64,000 nt of DNA from positions 5,084,001 through 5,148,000 of the forward strand of contig NZ_CP108002.1 in NCBI RefSeq assembly GCF_041435055.1. The letters are read 5' to 3'. This DNA is from Streptomyces sp. NBC_00341. Its GTDB lineage: Bacteria > Actinomycetota > Actinomycetes > Streptomycetales > Streptomycetaceae. Below the pieces are notes generated by a model that saw only the letters and a list, made by a program, of their open reading frames with translations, was not told where the DNA came from and searched no databases. Position 1 is the stretch's first letter; the number at the start of each line of letters is the position of its first letter. This document shows, in pieces, positions 43,170 to 52,628 of this stretch. Position numbers and translations under genes: made by a program.

Positions 43170-43612
43170 ACGGCCGCGTTCTCCGAGGCTCCGGAGGCCC
43201 CCGGCGGTCCGGAGGGTTCGCGCGGCGGGGCCACGAGGTGCTCGCCGAGCTGCTCGACGAGCTCGCTCATGTTGTGCCCGACGAGGCCGACGTCGGCGGC
43301 CTCGGAGGCGACGACGGCGAGGTGGGCGCCCGCGCCCGCCTCCACGATGAACAGCACGCCGCCGTAGAACTCGGCCATCGCGGACCGTACGCCGCCGGTG
43401 CCGTCACCGAACTCGATGGACGCGCCGTGCGACAGGCTCTGGATGCCGGCCGAGATGGCGGCCAGCTGGTCGGCCTGGTCGACGGAGAGCTCGGGGGTGC
43501 GGCACAGCTTGAGGCCGTCCCTCGACAGCACGAGGGCGTGGCGGGTGCCGGGGGTGCGCTCAAGGAGCCCCTCCAGCAGCCAGTTGAGCTTCTCGTCCGT
43601 GGTCGCGGTCAT
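43166..43612 (-). CDS. cvnB: Conservon protein CvnB (roadblock/LC7)
   Basis: 148 residues from the ATG at 43612, overlapping the cvnA stop as ATGA. Roadblock/LC7 fold: LNWLLEGLLERTPGTRHALV, LSRDGLKLCRTPELSVDQAD, LAAISAGIQSLSHGASIEFG, FIVEAGAGAHLAVVASEAAD. It has a short acidic, Pro/Ser-rich tail. The fold resembles MglB and dynein light chain 7 proteins, which regulate small GTPases; it should therefore act on CvnD. Confidence 0.94.
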   Translation of the reverse strand: MTATTDEKLNWLLEGLLERTPGTRHALVLSRDGLKLCRTPELSVDQADQLAAISAGIQSLSHGASIEFGDGTGGVRSAMAEFYGGVLFIVEAGAGAHLAVVASEAADVGLVGHNMSELVEQLGEHLVAPPREPSGPPGASGASENAAV

Positions 43613-45165
43613 CGGGTGTTGCCTTCCGGGTGCGGTGAGTTGGGCCGTACGGCCTGGCGGAAGCTGCTGAAGCGGGCTGCCTGGGCCTTGGGGTCGGACG
43701 TACGGGGCCGGGGGGCCGACCCGTCGCTTGCGTCGCCGTCGCCGTCGCCGTCGGTGCCGCTGTCGGCCGAGGCCTTGGCGCGGGACTCGGCGGCGGCCAG
43801 GGTGCGGCCCCGGGAGCGCTTGGGCAGTCCGCTCTCGCCGAACCGGGGGAGGCCGCCGGTGGTGTCCGACGTGGTGTCCGACGTGCCGTCGGAGGCGGAG
43901 TTCGGCAGCGAGTCGGAGCGCAGGAACTCCAGGGTGCTGGAGCTGTCCGGGGCGGCCGAATCCGCGGCCTCGGCGGTACGGCCGGTTCCCGCCGGCTCGT
44001 CGGCCACCGGGGCGTGGACGGGTTCGGGCTCGCTCGGCGCCGGGGCTTCCGGGGCAGGTGCGACGGCCGGTGCCGGGGCCCTGGTGATGACCTCCTGCGG
44101 GAGCATCATCAGCGCGCCCGTACCACCGCGCGCAGAGGGCCGGAAGGAGACCGTCAGCCCGTGCTTGCGGGCCAGCCGCCCCACGACGGCGAGGCCGAGC
44201 CGGGTGCCGGAGAGGCCGGTCAGGTCCTGGCTCTCCGCGGAGACGGCGCGCTCGGCGCGGCGCAGCTGCACATCGCTCATGACCAGTCCGCTGTCCTCGA
44301 CGGTCAGCACGATGCCGGCCGGCACCTCCTCCACGTACACGTGGACCTCGGCCGTGGGGGGTGAGAAGTTCGCGGCGTTGTCCAGGAGTTCGGCCAGCGC
44401 GTGCATGATGCCCTCCGCCGCGTGCCCGGCGACGGCGACGTCGCTGGTGGAGTGCAGGCGTATTCGCTGGTAGCCGCTGATCCGGCCCATCGCGCCGCGC
44501 AGGATCGACTCCATGACGATGGGCTTGGCCCAGCGGCGTCCGGAGCGCGCACCGGTCAGCACGGCGATGGAGTCGGCCAGCCGGCCCGCCTGGGCGGTGC
44601 GGTGGTCCAGGTGCAGCAGGTCGCCCAGTACGTCTTCCGAGGCGTGCCGGTGCTCCATCTCGCGCAGGTCGGCGAGCATGCTCGTGGCGAGTGCCTGCAT
44701 CCGGCCCGCGGCGTTGGCGCAGGCGGCGACGGCGGCGGCGCGCTCGGTCTCGCTGCGGGAGGCGCGGGCCTTGAGCGCGGCGTTCTGCGCGGTGAGGCGC
44801 TCGGCGTCGGCCGCGGCCTGTTCGGCGATCCGGGCGGTTTCCGCGGCGGCGGCCGATTTCGCCTTTGCCGTCTCTGCGGTGAACCGCTGGGCCTCGTAGG
44901 CGGAGGCGGAGACCAACCGGGAGGTCTCGGCGGTGAACCGGCCGGTCTCGGCCGCGTGCTCCGCCCGCAGCCGCCGCACCGTGGCACGGGCGTGGACGGC
45001 GGTGGCGACGGCGGCGGACAGCAGCACGGCCGCGGCACCGGCCCCCCACGCCACAGCGGTCCTGGCCGAGTCGGGGGCGGCGAGGACCGCCCAGAGACAC
45101 AGGGACCCGGTGATGACGACCGTGGCCAGCAGGGCAAGTGCGGTCGGCCTTGTTGAGGGGCGCAA
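43609..45165 (-). CDS. cvnA: Conservon sensor CvnA (histidine-kinase-like)
   Basis: 518 residues from the TTG at 45165, chosen for AAGGA six bases upstream; a TTG at 45264 would add 33 residues with no such site. Two membrane helices (about 8-30 and 38-58) are close together, so there is almost no external loop. A long Ala/Glu coiled coil (about 65-150) follows, then an H-box-like LLHLDHRTAQAGRLADSIAV and an ATPase domain with N-box LAELLDNAANFSPP and G-box residues SGTRLGLAVVGRLA. The last ~150 residues are acidic, Ser/Pro-rich and disordered. It is the sensory end of the conservon. A TATAGT -10 candidate lies at 45274-45279 on the minus strand. Confidence 0.92.
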   Translation of the reverse strand: MRPSTRPTALALLATVVITGSLCLWAVLAAPDSARTAVAWGAGAAAVLLSAAVATAVHARATVRRLRAEHAAETGRFTAETSRLVSASAYEAQRFTAETAKAKSAAAAETARIAEQAAADAERLTAQNAALKARASRSETERAAAVAACANAAGRMQALATSMLADLREMEHRHASEDVLGDLLHLDHRTAQAGRLADSIAVLTGARSGRRWAKPIVMESILRGAMGRISGYQRIRLHSTSDVAVAGHAAEGIMHALAELLDNAANFSPPTAEVHVYVEEVPAGIVLTVEDSGLVMSDVQLRRAERAVSAESQDLTGLSGTRLGLAVVGRLARKHGLTVSFRPSARGGTGALMMLPQEVITRAPAPAVAPAPEAPAPSEPEPVHAPVADEPAGTGRTAEAADSAAPDSSSTLEFLRSDSLPNSASDGTSDTTSDTTGGLPRFGESGLPKRSRGRTLAAAESRAKASADSGTDGDGDGDASDGSAPRPRTSDPKAQAARFSSFRQAVRPNSPHPEGNTR

Positions 45166-45461
45166 GCGGAGTCCTTGGGGCGGACGGTGACGGACGGGAC
45201 GGTTCGGGCAAGTCGGTAAGGCGGTAGGTAAGTGAGACAACTGGAACAGAAGATTCCCAGACAAGTCCCAGTCACTATATGAGAATTGACGATCTGTTTG
45301 GGAAGAACTTGTGGTGCTCTCTGTTGCGTATGTGTCCGGTTACCCGTCAATTCCCGTCAAATTCCTCGTGCGCGCAGAAGCGAGAGGGGAGAGTGCGGCG
45401 GCGTTCTCACCCGACACCGGCCGCGTCCGCCCTCTGCCGCCTTGCGATCACCCCGCCCCCG

Positions 45462-46400
45462 TCATCGCTGTGTCCGGATGCGCAGAGCCCGGACGGACCA
45501 GTCGAGTACGGGAGCCAGACTCTCCGGGGCCGGCCAGCCGTTGACCACGGCGAGCACCTGGAGGTATCGCTCCCTGCGGGGGTCGTTCACGCTCTCCAGC
45601 CGCGTCGCCAGCCGGCGGCGAAGCCCGGCGTCGTCGGGGCGGCCGAGGAGGCGCGCGTAGTGCGCCATGAACGCCTCGACGATCGGATCGGCCTGAGGCG
45701 AGGCCGGGTCGATGCCGGCGGTCAGGGCCGGGCCGGCCTGGTCACGGACGGCTGCGGCAATGTCGCGGACCGGGCCCGTCATGTCGCTGAGGGGCTGCTC
45801 GGCCGCCTGGTCCTGGACCATCTGCCGCACGACGGCGCGGAATCCCGGGTCCAGGGCCATCTCGGCCAGCTCCACCCATGCCTGGACCTGCTCGGCCTCC
45901 GGGTTGTCGGGCAACTCGGGGGTCATCGAGCGCATGGCTCCCGCGAATGCGGGGGCGGCGTCAAGACCGCCGAATACGGCGTCGAGGAAATCGTCGGTCA
46001 GACGTTGGCGTTCGTCCTGGGAAAGCTGGGCCAGCCGGTGCATGAGTTCCGTCTCCTCAGGTGTGGACCCGCGCTCGGCCACCGCCGTCAGCACCGCACG
46101 CCGCAGGCGCAGGACGCGGATCTGCACTGCCAGTGCTTCGGCGTGCGCCGCGGCGACCTCGGGAAGCGAGAGCTCGCGGTCCACGACCTTGCGGATCGTG
46201 GGAAGGTCCAGTCCCAGCTCGCGCAGGGTCCGCACAAGCTCCAGGCGTGCGGCCGCGTCGATGCCGTAGAGGCGGTAGCCGGCCGGGCTGCGGTCCGTCG
46301 GCGCCACGAGTCCGCGATCGGAGTAGAACCGAATGGTCTTGACCGTCAGACCGGTCCGTCGAGCGAGTTCACCGATCGAGTAGAGCGTGTCGCCGTCCAT
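45462..46400 (-). CDS. MerR family regulator with a large ligand domain
   Basis: 312 residues, much longer than classic MerR. Residues 6-75 are the winged helix: LYSIGELARRTGLTVKTIRF, YSDRGLVAPTDRSPAGYRLY, ELVRTLRELGLDLPTIRKVV. A coiled-coil linker follows and a helical effector domain (about 130-312) rich in Ala/Arg/Glu with no cysteine pair, so not a metal sensor. The promoter is built for MerR: TTGAGT, a 19-bp spacer holding a perfect palindrome, and CAAGGT (46407-46437). The -10 ends seven bases from the ATG, so the mRNA may be leaderless. Target unknown; autoregulation is likely. Confidence 0.9.
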   Translation of the reverse strand: MDGDTLYSIGELARRTGLTVKTIRFYSDRGLVAPTDRSPAGYRLYGIDAAARLELVRTLRELGLDLPTIRKVVDRELSLPEVAAAHAEALAVQIRVLRLRRAVLTAVAERGSTPEETELMHRLAQLSQDERQRLTDDFLDAVFGGLDAAPAFAGAMRSMTPELPDNPEAEQVQAWVELAEMALDPGFRAVVRQMVQDQAAEQPLSDMTGPVRDIAAAVRDQAGPALTAGIDPASPQADPIVEAFMAHYARLLGRPDDAGLRRRLATRLESVNDPRRERYLQVLAVVNGWPAPESLAPVLDWSVRALRIRTQR

Positions 46401-46406
46401 GCCCCC

Positions 46407-46437
46407 ACCTTGACGTCTCCCTCTACGGGAGACTCAA
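46407..46437 (-). promoter_or_regulatory. MerR-type promoter with 19-bp spacer and palindrome
   Basis: On the minus strand: TTGAGT (46432-46437), 19-bp spacer (46413-46431), CAAGGT (46407-46412). The spacer holds GTCTCCC-N5-GGGAGAC (46415-46433), seven perfect pairs. A 19-bp spacer is the hallmark of MerR-activated promoters. The element is nearly symmetrical, with TTGACG reading the other way. Confidence 0.75.
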
Positions 46438-46552
46438 GTCCGTTCGCCACTCCACGCTCGGCATCGCACGGTCGGGGCTACGTCGTCGCCCTCGGCCCTG
46501 AGGACCGACAGGAATCCGTCGATGTCCCTCTGCGGCGTGCCCGGAGCGTTCT

Positions 46553-48004
46553 TCAGCGGACTGGGTGGTTCCCTGCCCATACCGTGGGGGTTCGGCCTGA
46601 CCACGGACTTGCCTGTTCGAGTTGTCCGGCGAGGCGGAAGAGCCGGCCTTCGAGGCCGTATCCGGCGGCGAACTGCATGCCGATCGGGAGCCCCGTCCCT
46701 GCGTCGGCCGTCACGGGTACGGACATGGCGGGCGTGCCCGCCACGTTGAACGGCAGGGTGAACGGCGACAGGTCATTGATGCGCTCGATCCAGCCGAGAC
46801 CGTCCAGTGTCTCCGCACCTTCGGTATGAGTGCCCAGCAGCACGGGAGGCTCCGGCAGGGTCGGCGTGAGGAGGATGTCGTACGCGTCGAAGTACCGCGC
46901 CAGGCTTCGCGCCACCCGGTTCCGCATCGCGAGAGCGTTGAGGAACTGCGCGCCGCCGACCCGCTGCCCGTAGTGGTAGCCGGCGAGGGTCGTCGGCTCA
47001 AGGGTCGAGGAGTCGACGGGACGGCCGAAGGCGGCGGCCAGCCCGTCGACCAGGGTGGTGAGGTTCACCGTCATGAGCCGGGCGTTGGCCAGGACGAATT
47101 CCTCCCAGTCGGCGCCGAGGTCGACCTCGGCCTCCTCCACCTGGTGACCGAGGGATTCAAGCAACCGCACGGTGCGGGAGAGGGCGCCGGTCGCCGGTGC
47201 GGTAGTGCGGCGTCCGCCCCACGCCTGGGTGAGGACACCGATCCGCAACGAGCCCGGATGACGGGTGACTTCCTCCGCGTACGGCCGTGACGGCTGCTGG
47301 GCGAAGTAGGGGTCGCCCGATTCCGGGCCGTGTATCCGGTCGAGCAGTACCGCACTGTCCCGTACGGTGCGGCTGACGCTGCCGTGCACGGCCAGCCCGT
47401 TGAAGACCTCGTCGACGTCGGGCCCCATGGAGACCCGGCCACGGGTGGGCTTGATCCCGAAGAGGCCGTTGCAGGCGGCGGGGATACGGAGCGATCCGGC
47501 GGCGTCGGTGCCATGGGCGACCGGAACCACTCCGGCGGCGACAGCGGCGGCCGCGCCTCCACTGGATCCGCCCGCGCTCCGCTCCAGGTCCCACGGGTTG
47601 CGGGTCGCGCCGTACAACGCTGATTCCGTGGAGATGCCATAGGCCATCTCCGGTGTCGCGGTGCGCCCGAACGTCACGAGGCCCGCGCGCCGGAAGCGCC
47701 GCATCAGCGAGGAGTCGGCGCCGGCGACGTTGCCGGCCGCCAGACGGCTTCCCAGCTCCATCCGCCTCCCGGCCATGGCCACCGCGATGTCCTTGATCAG
47801 GAAAGGGACGCCGGCCAGTGGTGTGCTGCCGGGGACGGGTTCGTCGTCGGTCTGCCACGTCTCCACGACGGCGTTGATCTGCGGATCAACTGCCTGTACG
47901 GCCTCGCGCGCGGCTGCCTCCAGTTCGGCGGGGAGTACCTCGCCCTTGGCCACCAGCTCCGCCAGCCCGACTGCGTCGAAGCTCACGTACTCAGAAACTC
48001 TCAC
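46553..48004 (-). CDS. Amidase (amidase-signature family)
   Basis: 483 residues from the GTG at 48004 (AGGGAG upstream). Ser-cisSer-Lys hydrolase: the Lys in [17 protein letters not shown], the cis-Ser and nucleophile in the glycine-rich [17 protein letters not shown] and [20 protein letters not shown]. Hydrolyses a carboxamide (peptide amide, aromatic amide or carbamoyl group). The final [20 protein letters not shown] is typical. It is divergent from a TetR gene across a GATACC operator and is its likely target. The MerR gene lies downstream on the same strand. Confidence 0.92.
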   Translation of the reverse strand: MRVSEYVSFDAVGLAELVAKGEVLPAELEAAAREAVQAVDPQINAVVETWQTDDEPVPGSTPLAGVPFLIKDIAVAMAGRRMELGSRLAAGNVAGADSSLMRRFRRAGLVTFGRTATPEMAYGISTESALYGATRNPWDLERSAGGSSGGAAAAVAAGVVPVAHGTDAAGSLRIPAACNGLFGIKPTRGRVSMGPDVDEVFNGLAVHGSVSRTVRDSAVLLDRIHGPESGDPYFAQQPSRPYAEEVTRHPGSLRIGVLTQAWGGRRTTAPATGALSRTVRLLESLGHQVEEAEVDLGADWEEFVLANARLMTVNLTTLVDGLAAAFGRPVDSSTLEPTTLAGYHYGQRVGGAQFLNALAMRNRVARSLARYFDAYDILLTPTLPEPPVLLGTHTEGAETLDGLGWIERINDLSPFTLPFNVAGTPAMSVPVTADAGTGLPIGMQFAAGYGLEGRLFRLAGQLEQASPWSGRTPTVWAGNHPVR

Positions 48005-48023
48005 TGCCGCTCCCTGACAAGAA

Positions 48024-48061
48024 CGATACCGTCGAGTCCTGAACGATACCCGACGGTATCG
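48024..48061. promoter_or_regulatory. TetR operator between amidase and TetR genes
   Basis: CGATACCGTCG (48024-48034) and CGACGGTATCG (48051-48061) are perfect inverted copies. An inner palindrome CGATACC-CGAC-GGTATCG lies at 48044-48061. Three CGATACC/GGTATCG half-sites therefore sit within 38 bp, 20 bases from the amidase start. Confidence 0.75.
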
Positions 48062-48126
48062 AAGGGGCCTGACTGGTACCGTGAGAGGTGGTGAACCGCA
48101 CGATCGACCGGAGTGACGGAGTAGTC

Positions 48127-48750
48127 ATGGCATCGACCCTCAGCAGGCCGAGCAGAGTGGCGAAGCTGCCGCCTCGTGAGCGCATTCTCGACGCGGCCGA
48201 GGAGCTCTTCCAGAGGGAAGGGATCCGGCAGGTGGGGGTCCAGGCGATCGCCGACAAGGCCGAGACCACCAAAATGGCGATCTACCGGCACTTCGAGACC
48301 AAGGACGCCCTGGTCGCGGAGTGGCTGCGGATCGTCGCCGCGGACTACCAGGCGGCCTTCGACCGCGTGGAAACCGAATACCCCGACCGGCCCGAGGAGC
48401 AGATTCTGGGCCTGGCCCGCTTCATCGCCGAGGGGCTGCCGGCGATCTCCTACAGGGGTTGCCCGTTCATCAACTCCCTCGCCGAGCTGCCCGACCGCCT
48501 TCATCCGGCACGGCAGGTGATCGAGGACCACAAGGCCCACCAGGCCCGCAGGCTGATCGGCATGTGCACCCAAGCCCAGATGCCCGACCCCGGACAGGCC
48601 GCGGCCGAGATCACCTTCGTACTCGAAGGGGCGCAGGTCAGCACACAGAACGGAAGCATCGATCGGACGGGAGACCGCCTGATGAAGATCGTCGAGGGAA
48701 TCGTGGACCGGCACCGCTCCCACCTCGGCGCATACGGGGCGGCTGACTGA
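48127..48750 (+). CDS. TetR family regulator of the amidase
   Basis: 207 residues from the ATG at 48127, which has GGAG six bases upstream; GTG 48088 would add 13 residues. DNA-binding domain: PRERILDAAEELFQREGIRQ, VGVQAIADKAETTKMAIYRH, FETKDALVAEWLRIVAAD. The ligand domain (residues ~75-207) has ISYRGCPFINSLAELPDRLH, found in TetR regulators with a Cys in the pocket and often tied to amide or aldehyde metabolism. Head to head with the amidase. Autorepression and amidase repression are inferred from the shared operator. Confidence 0.92.
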   Translation: MASTLSRPSRVAKLPPRERILDAAEELFQREGIRQVGVQAIADKAETTKMAIYRHFETKDALVAEWLRIVAADYQAAFDRVETEYPDRPEEQILGLARFIAEGLPAISYRGCPFINSLAELPDRLHPARQVIEDHKAHQARRLIGMCTQAQMPDPGQAAAEITFVLEGAQVSTQNGSIDRTGDRLMKIVEGIVDRHRSHLGAYGAAD

Positions 48751-48979
48751 CCGCCCGCGCCCCCCGCCACAGCGGCCGGATGGGCCTCCAGAGCCTTCGG
48801 CTTCCCGTCGACCCGCTGACCGGCATCGTGTGCGCCCCGCACTCGCAGCTGCGCCGCCCTGGATCACTGCCAATCACTCGGACGCCCCGGGCTCAGGCCA
48901 GGGGCGCCCTCCCGACATATTCGGCGGAAACGCGAGCAGGCGGGCGCGCACCGCCCCTGACCGGCGGCATCCTGGCCGG
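48751..48979. other. Gap without a supported gene
   Basis: The 229 bp between the TetR and dehydrogenase genes are GC-rich. I see no gene, clean terminator or promoter pair that I would defend; 48895-48945 is the AT-richer part and the likeliest promoter place. Confidence 0.3.
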
Positions 48980-51880
48980 ATGGCACCTCGTGAGGCAACA
49001 ACCGGCCCCGACCGCACCGGCCCCGACGGCACCGCCCCCGACCGCACCGCACTCGCCGGAGCACTGCGCTCAGCGGTGCGCGGCGAGGTCGCGTTCGACG
49101 CCACCGCACGGGCCCTGACGACGATGGACGCGTCCAACTACCGCCGGGTGCCGCTCGGTGTCGTCGCCCCGCGCGACGCCGACGACATCGCCGCCGCGCT
49201 CGCCGTCTGCCGCGCGCACGGGGTGCCCGTCGTGCCGCGTGGCGGTGGCACGTCCATCGCCGGGCAGGCCACCGGCACCGGGGTCGTCCTCGACCTCACC
49301 CGTCACCTGCGCTCGGTCGTCGAGCTGGACCCCGGCTCCCGTACGGCGGTGGTTCAGCCGGGCGTCGTCCTGGACGAGCTGCGGGCCGCAGCCGCCCCGC
49401 ACGGGCTCACCTTCGGACCGGACCCCTCCACACACAGCCGCTGCACCATCGGCGGGATGATCGGCAACAACTCCTGCGGCGCGCACTCGGTCGCCTGGGG
49501 CACCACGGCCGACAACGTCCACGCGCTGACCGTCGCCCGCTACGGCGGCGACACCCTGCGCCTGGAACGCGGCGGGCCCGGACCCGCCGGGGTCCCGGAG
49601 CTGGTCGCCGCGCACCTCGCCCTGCTGCGCACCGGATTCCCCGAACTCCCGCGCCGCATCTCCGGATACGCGCTGGACGCCCTGCTGCCCGAGCGCGGAC
49701 CGGACCCCGCCCGCGCGTTCTGCGGCAGTGAGGGCACGCTCGGCGTGGTGACGGAGGCGACGGTGCGGCTCGTCGAGGCTCCGGCGGCCCGCGCGCTCGC
49801 CGTACTCGGGTACGCCGACGAGTCCGCCGCCGCGGAGGCCGCGCCCGGCCTCCTCCCGTACCACCCGCTCACCGTCGAGGGCATGGCCGCCGACCTCGTA
49901 CGCGAACCGGCCGGGCTGCCGCGCGGCGCCGCCTGGCTCTTCGTCGAGACGGGCGGCGCCACCGCGGCAGAGGCGCGGGCGCACGCGGAGCGGATCGCGC
50001 GGGCGGCGTCCCCGGACGCCGTGGACACCGCCGTCGTCACGGACCCGGCCGGGCAGCGGGCGCTGTGGCGGATCAGGGAGGACGCGTCAGGCACCGCGAC
50101 CAGGATCTGGGGGTCCCCCCTGGACGGAGTCCTTGGGGGCGGCAGCGAGGCCTGGCCCGGCTGGGAGGACTGCGCTGTGCCGCCCGCCCGGCTCGGCCCC
50201 TACCTGCGCGACTTCCGCGCCCTGCTCGCCGAACACGGCCTGCGCGGCACCCCGTACGGGCACTTCGGCGACGGCTGCATCCACGTGCGGATCGACTTCG
50301 ACCTGCTGAGCGCCGACGGCGTGGCCCGCTTCCGCCGCTTCTCGGAGGAGCAGGCCGCACTCGTCGTCGCACACGGCGGATCGCTCTCCGGCGAACACGG
50401 CGACGGACAGGCCCGCGCCGAACTCCTGCCGAAGATGTACGGGGACGAACTGGTCGGCCTCTTCGCCCGGTTCAAGGACCTCTGGGACCCGGACGGCGGC
50501 ATGAACCCGGGCATCCTCGCCCGCCCGGCCCGCCTCGACGAGAACCTCCGCTTCGACGTACTACCGCGCGGACCGGTCGACGTCGCCTTCGGCTACCCGC
50601 ACGACGGCGGCGACTTCTCGGCAGCGGTGCGCAGGTGCGTCGGAGTCGCCAAGTGCCGTACGAAGGAGGCCTCCGGCCCGGCCGTCATGTGCCCGTCCTT
50701 CCGCGCGACCGGCGAGGAGGCCCACTCGACCCGGGGCCGGGCCCGGCTGCTGCACGAGATGCTGGCCGGCCCGGCGGGCGGGGTGATCACGGACGGCTGG
50801 CGCTCGACGGAGGTACGGGACGCGCTCGACCTGTGCCTGTCCTGCAAGGGCTGTCGCAGCGACTGCCCGGTGGGCGTGGACATGGCCACGTACAAGGCGG
50901 AGTTCCTGCACCACCACTACCGGCACCGGCTGCGCCCCGCCTCCCACTACGCGCTGGGACGGCTTCCGCAGTGGCTGCGCCTGGCGGCCCCGTTCGCGGG
51001 CGTGCTGAACGCCCTGGCCCGGGTGCGGCCGCTCGCCGCGCTCGCCAAGCGGCTGGCGGGCATCGCACCGGAGCGCTCCATCCCGGTGCTGGCGCGGGAG
51101 ACGTACACGCGGTGGCTGAACCGGCGCTGGGGCAAAGGGACGTTCCTCTTCTCCAACGACGAGGTGGCCACCGTCTGGCCCGACACCTTCACCGAGTACC
51201 TCTCGCCAGAGGTGGGCCGGGCGGCGGTGAAGGTCGTGGAGGCTGCGACGGGCCGCCGGGTGCTGTCACCGGGCCCCGGCGTTTGCTGCGGCCTCACCTA
51301 CGTCTCCACGGGCCAGCTGGACCGGGCCCGCAAGGTGATGCGCCGCACCCTGGACCGGTTCACCGGCACCCATGACTCCCCGGTGATCGTCCTGGAACCG
51401 AGCTGCGCGGCCACCCTGCGCACGGACCTCCCGGAGCTGCTCCCGGACGACCCGCGCGCCGCCGAACTCGCCGCCTCCGTGCACACCCTGGCCGAGTACC
51501 TGGAGGAGTACGCCCCCGACTGGCAGCCCCCGCACCTGGACCGCCCGGTCACCGGCCAGACCCACTGCCACCAGCACGCGGTCCTGGGCGACGCCCCGGA
51601 CCGCCGGCTCCGCGAACGGGCTGGCCTCACCGGCGAACTGACCGGCGGCTGCTGCGGACTGGCCGGCAACTTCGGCTTCGAACGCGGCCACTGGGACGTG
51701 TCCGTGGCGTGCGCACAGGACGCGCTGCTCCCGGCGGTGCGGGAGGCGGGCCCCGGCGCGGAGATCCTGGCGGACGGTTTCTCCTGCCGCACGCAGCTGG
51801 CCCAGCTGGGCGGCGTCCGGGCGCGGCACCTGGCGGAGGTACTGGCGGAGGGGCTGGCGGAGAGGGGGCCGGTGGCCTGA
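48980..51880 (+). CDS. FAD-binding and Fe-S two-domain dehydrogenase (D-2-hydroxy acid type)
   Basis: 966 residues from the ATG at 48980. The first ~40 residues are a low-complexity Pro/Asp/Thr head. The PCMH-type FAD domain is at ~60-240 (VPVVPRGGGTSIAGQATGTG and DPSTHSRCTIGGMIGNNSCG); the FAD-oxidase C domain follows to ~540 (GHFGDGCIHVRIDFDL, SLSGEHGDGQARAELLP). Then come two Fe-S knots: CVGVAKCR..MCP and CLSCKGCRSDCPVG, and two CCG domains (GVCCGLTYV, GGCCGLAGNFGFERGH). It combines GlcD/GlcF-like or D-lactate/D-2-hydroxyglutarate dehydrogenase functions in one chain. Electrons probably go to the quinone pool. The exact substrate is not decidable. Confidence 0.92.
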   Translation: MAPREATTGPDRTGPDGTAPDRTALAGALRSAVRGEVAFDATARALTTMDASNYRRVPLGVVAPRDADDIAAALAVCRAHGVPVVPRGGGTSIAGQATGTGVVLDLTRHLRSVVELDPGSRTAVVQPGVVLDELRAAAAPHGLTFGPDPSTHSRCTIGGMIGNNSCGAHSVAWGTTADNVHALTVARYGGDTLRLERGGPGPAGVPELVAAHLALLRTGFPELPRRISGYALDALLPERGPDPARAFCGSEGTLGVVTEATVRLVEAPAARALAVLGYADESAAAEAAPGLLPYHPLTVEGMAADLVREPAGLPRGAAWLFVETGGATAAEARAHAERIARAASPDAVDTAVVTDPAGQRALWRIREDASGTATRIWGSPLDGVLGGGSEAWPGWEDCAVPPARLGPYLRDFRALLAEHGLRGTPYGHFGDGCIHVRIDFDLLSADGVARFRRFSEEQAALVVAHGGSLSGEHGDGQARAELLPKMYGDELVGLFARFKDLWDPDGGMNPGILARPARLDENLRFDVLPRGPVDVAFGYPHDGGDFSAAVRRCVGVAKCRTKEASGPAVMCPSFRATGEEAHSTRGRARLLHEMLAGPAGGVITDGWRSTEVRDALDLCLSCKGCRSDCPVGVDMATYKAEFLHHHYRHRLRPASHYALGRLPQWLRLAAPFAGVLNALARVRPLAALAKRLAGIAPERSIPVLARETYTRWLNRRWGKGTFLFSNDEVATVWPDTFTEYLSPEVGRAAVKVVEAATGRRVLSPGPGVCCGLTYVSTGQLDRARKVMRRTLDRFTGTHDSPVIVLEPSCAATLRTDLPELLPDDPRAAELAASVHTLAEYLEEYAPDWQPPHLDRPVTGQTHCHQHAVLGDAPDRRLRERAGLTGELTGGCCGLAGNFGFERGHWDVSVACAQDALLPAVREAGPGAEILADGFSCRTQLAQLGGVRARHLAEVLAEGLAERGPVA

Positions 51881-51966
51881 TCGTGGCGAGGCAATCGGAC
51901 TTGGCAGCGGTCGCCGGCCCACTCACCGGTCGGGATAGCACATGGGTATAGGGTTAGGATATATGG

Positions 51967-52524
51967 ATGGAATACCCGATCACACGTGAGAGTCTATTCC
52001 ATCTCTACGGTGCAAACGGTGTAATTTTTTTCCCTGAATTTTCCAGAAATCATCTGAATACCGAAACATCCTCCTTCCTCGGTTCCGTCGGACTGCCAAA
52101 CGACCACGTCTTCGACTCCGGGATCACGCTGCACGCCCTGGAGCGCTCCCCGTATGAGCTGGGACCTCTCTTCGAGATTGACGGGCGGCGCTGTCCGGAA
52201 GAATCGGAGGACTGGCAGGTTCTGGGATATCTCCCCGCAGCGCTCGTCGCAGTCGATCCCATTTCAGGGAAGGTCTACGTATTCCAGGAAGGTGCCGACG
52301 AGTATCAACTCATGCATCGCGACATCGTGTCGCTGGTGTACTGCCTGGCTGAATTCCGAAAACTTGACGACGCGTACAAGGCGGCCTATCCCGATTCACC
52401 GGACGTCGAGGATCTCGTCGAGTCCTTTCGGCAGGCCGTGAACGCGATCGATCCCGCTCCTCTCGATGACCCGGAGGGCGAGTGGAACCGCATGCTTGAC
52501 GAGGTGCTCGAAGAGATGTGGTGA
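51967..52524 (+). CDS. SUKH-4 family immunity protein, orphan
   Basis: 185 residues. The fold pattern of the SUKH superfamily (SMI1/KNR4-like) is visible: TSSFLGSVGLPNDHVFDSGI, YLPAALVAVDPISGKVYVF, then VSLVYCLAEFRKLDDAYKAA. SUKH-4 proteins neutralise nuclease or deaminase toxins delivered by contact or as polymorphic toxins. No toxin gene lies within at least 3 kb on either side. Codon use is AT-richer than in the neighbours (ATT TTT TTC, AGA AAT CAT), which suggests recent transfer. TAGGAT (51955-51960) ends six bases before the ATG: a likely leaderless promoter. Confidence 0.78.
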   Translation: MEYPITRESLFHLYGANGVIFFPEFSRNHLNTETSSFLGSVGLPNDHVFDSGITLHALERSPYELGPLFEIDGRRCPEESEDWQVLGYLPAALVAVDPISGKVYVFQEGADEYQLMHRDIVSLVYCLAEFRKLDDAYKAAYPDSPDVEDLVESFRQAVNAIDPAPLDDPEGEWNRMLDEVLEEMW

Positions 52525-52628
52525 CCACCTGTGCATGCGCATGGGCGGTTCCTGTTGATGGCGCCCGGAGAACCTCCCGTCCTGCATGAGGAAGGCGACG
52601 ACGTGGTGGGCCACACCCCTGGCTTCAT

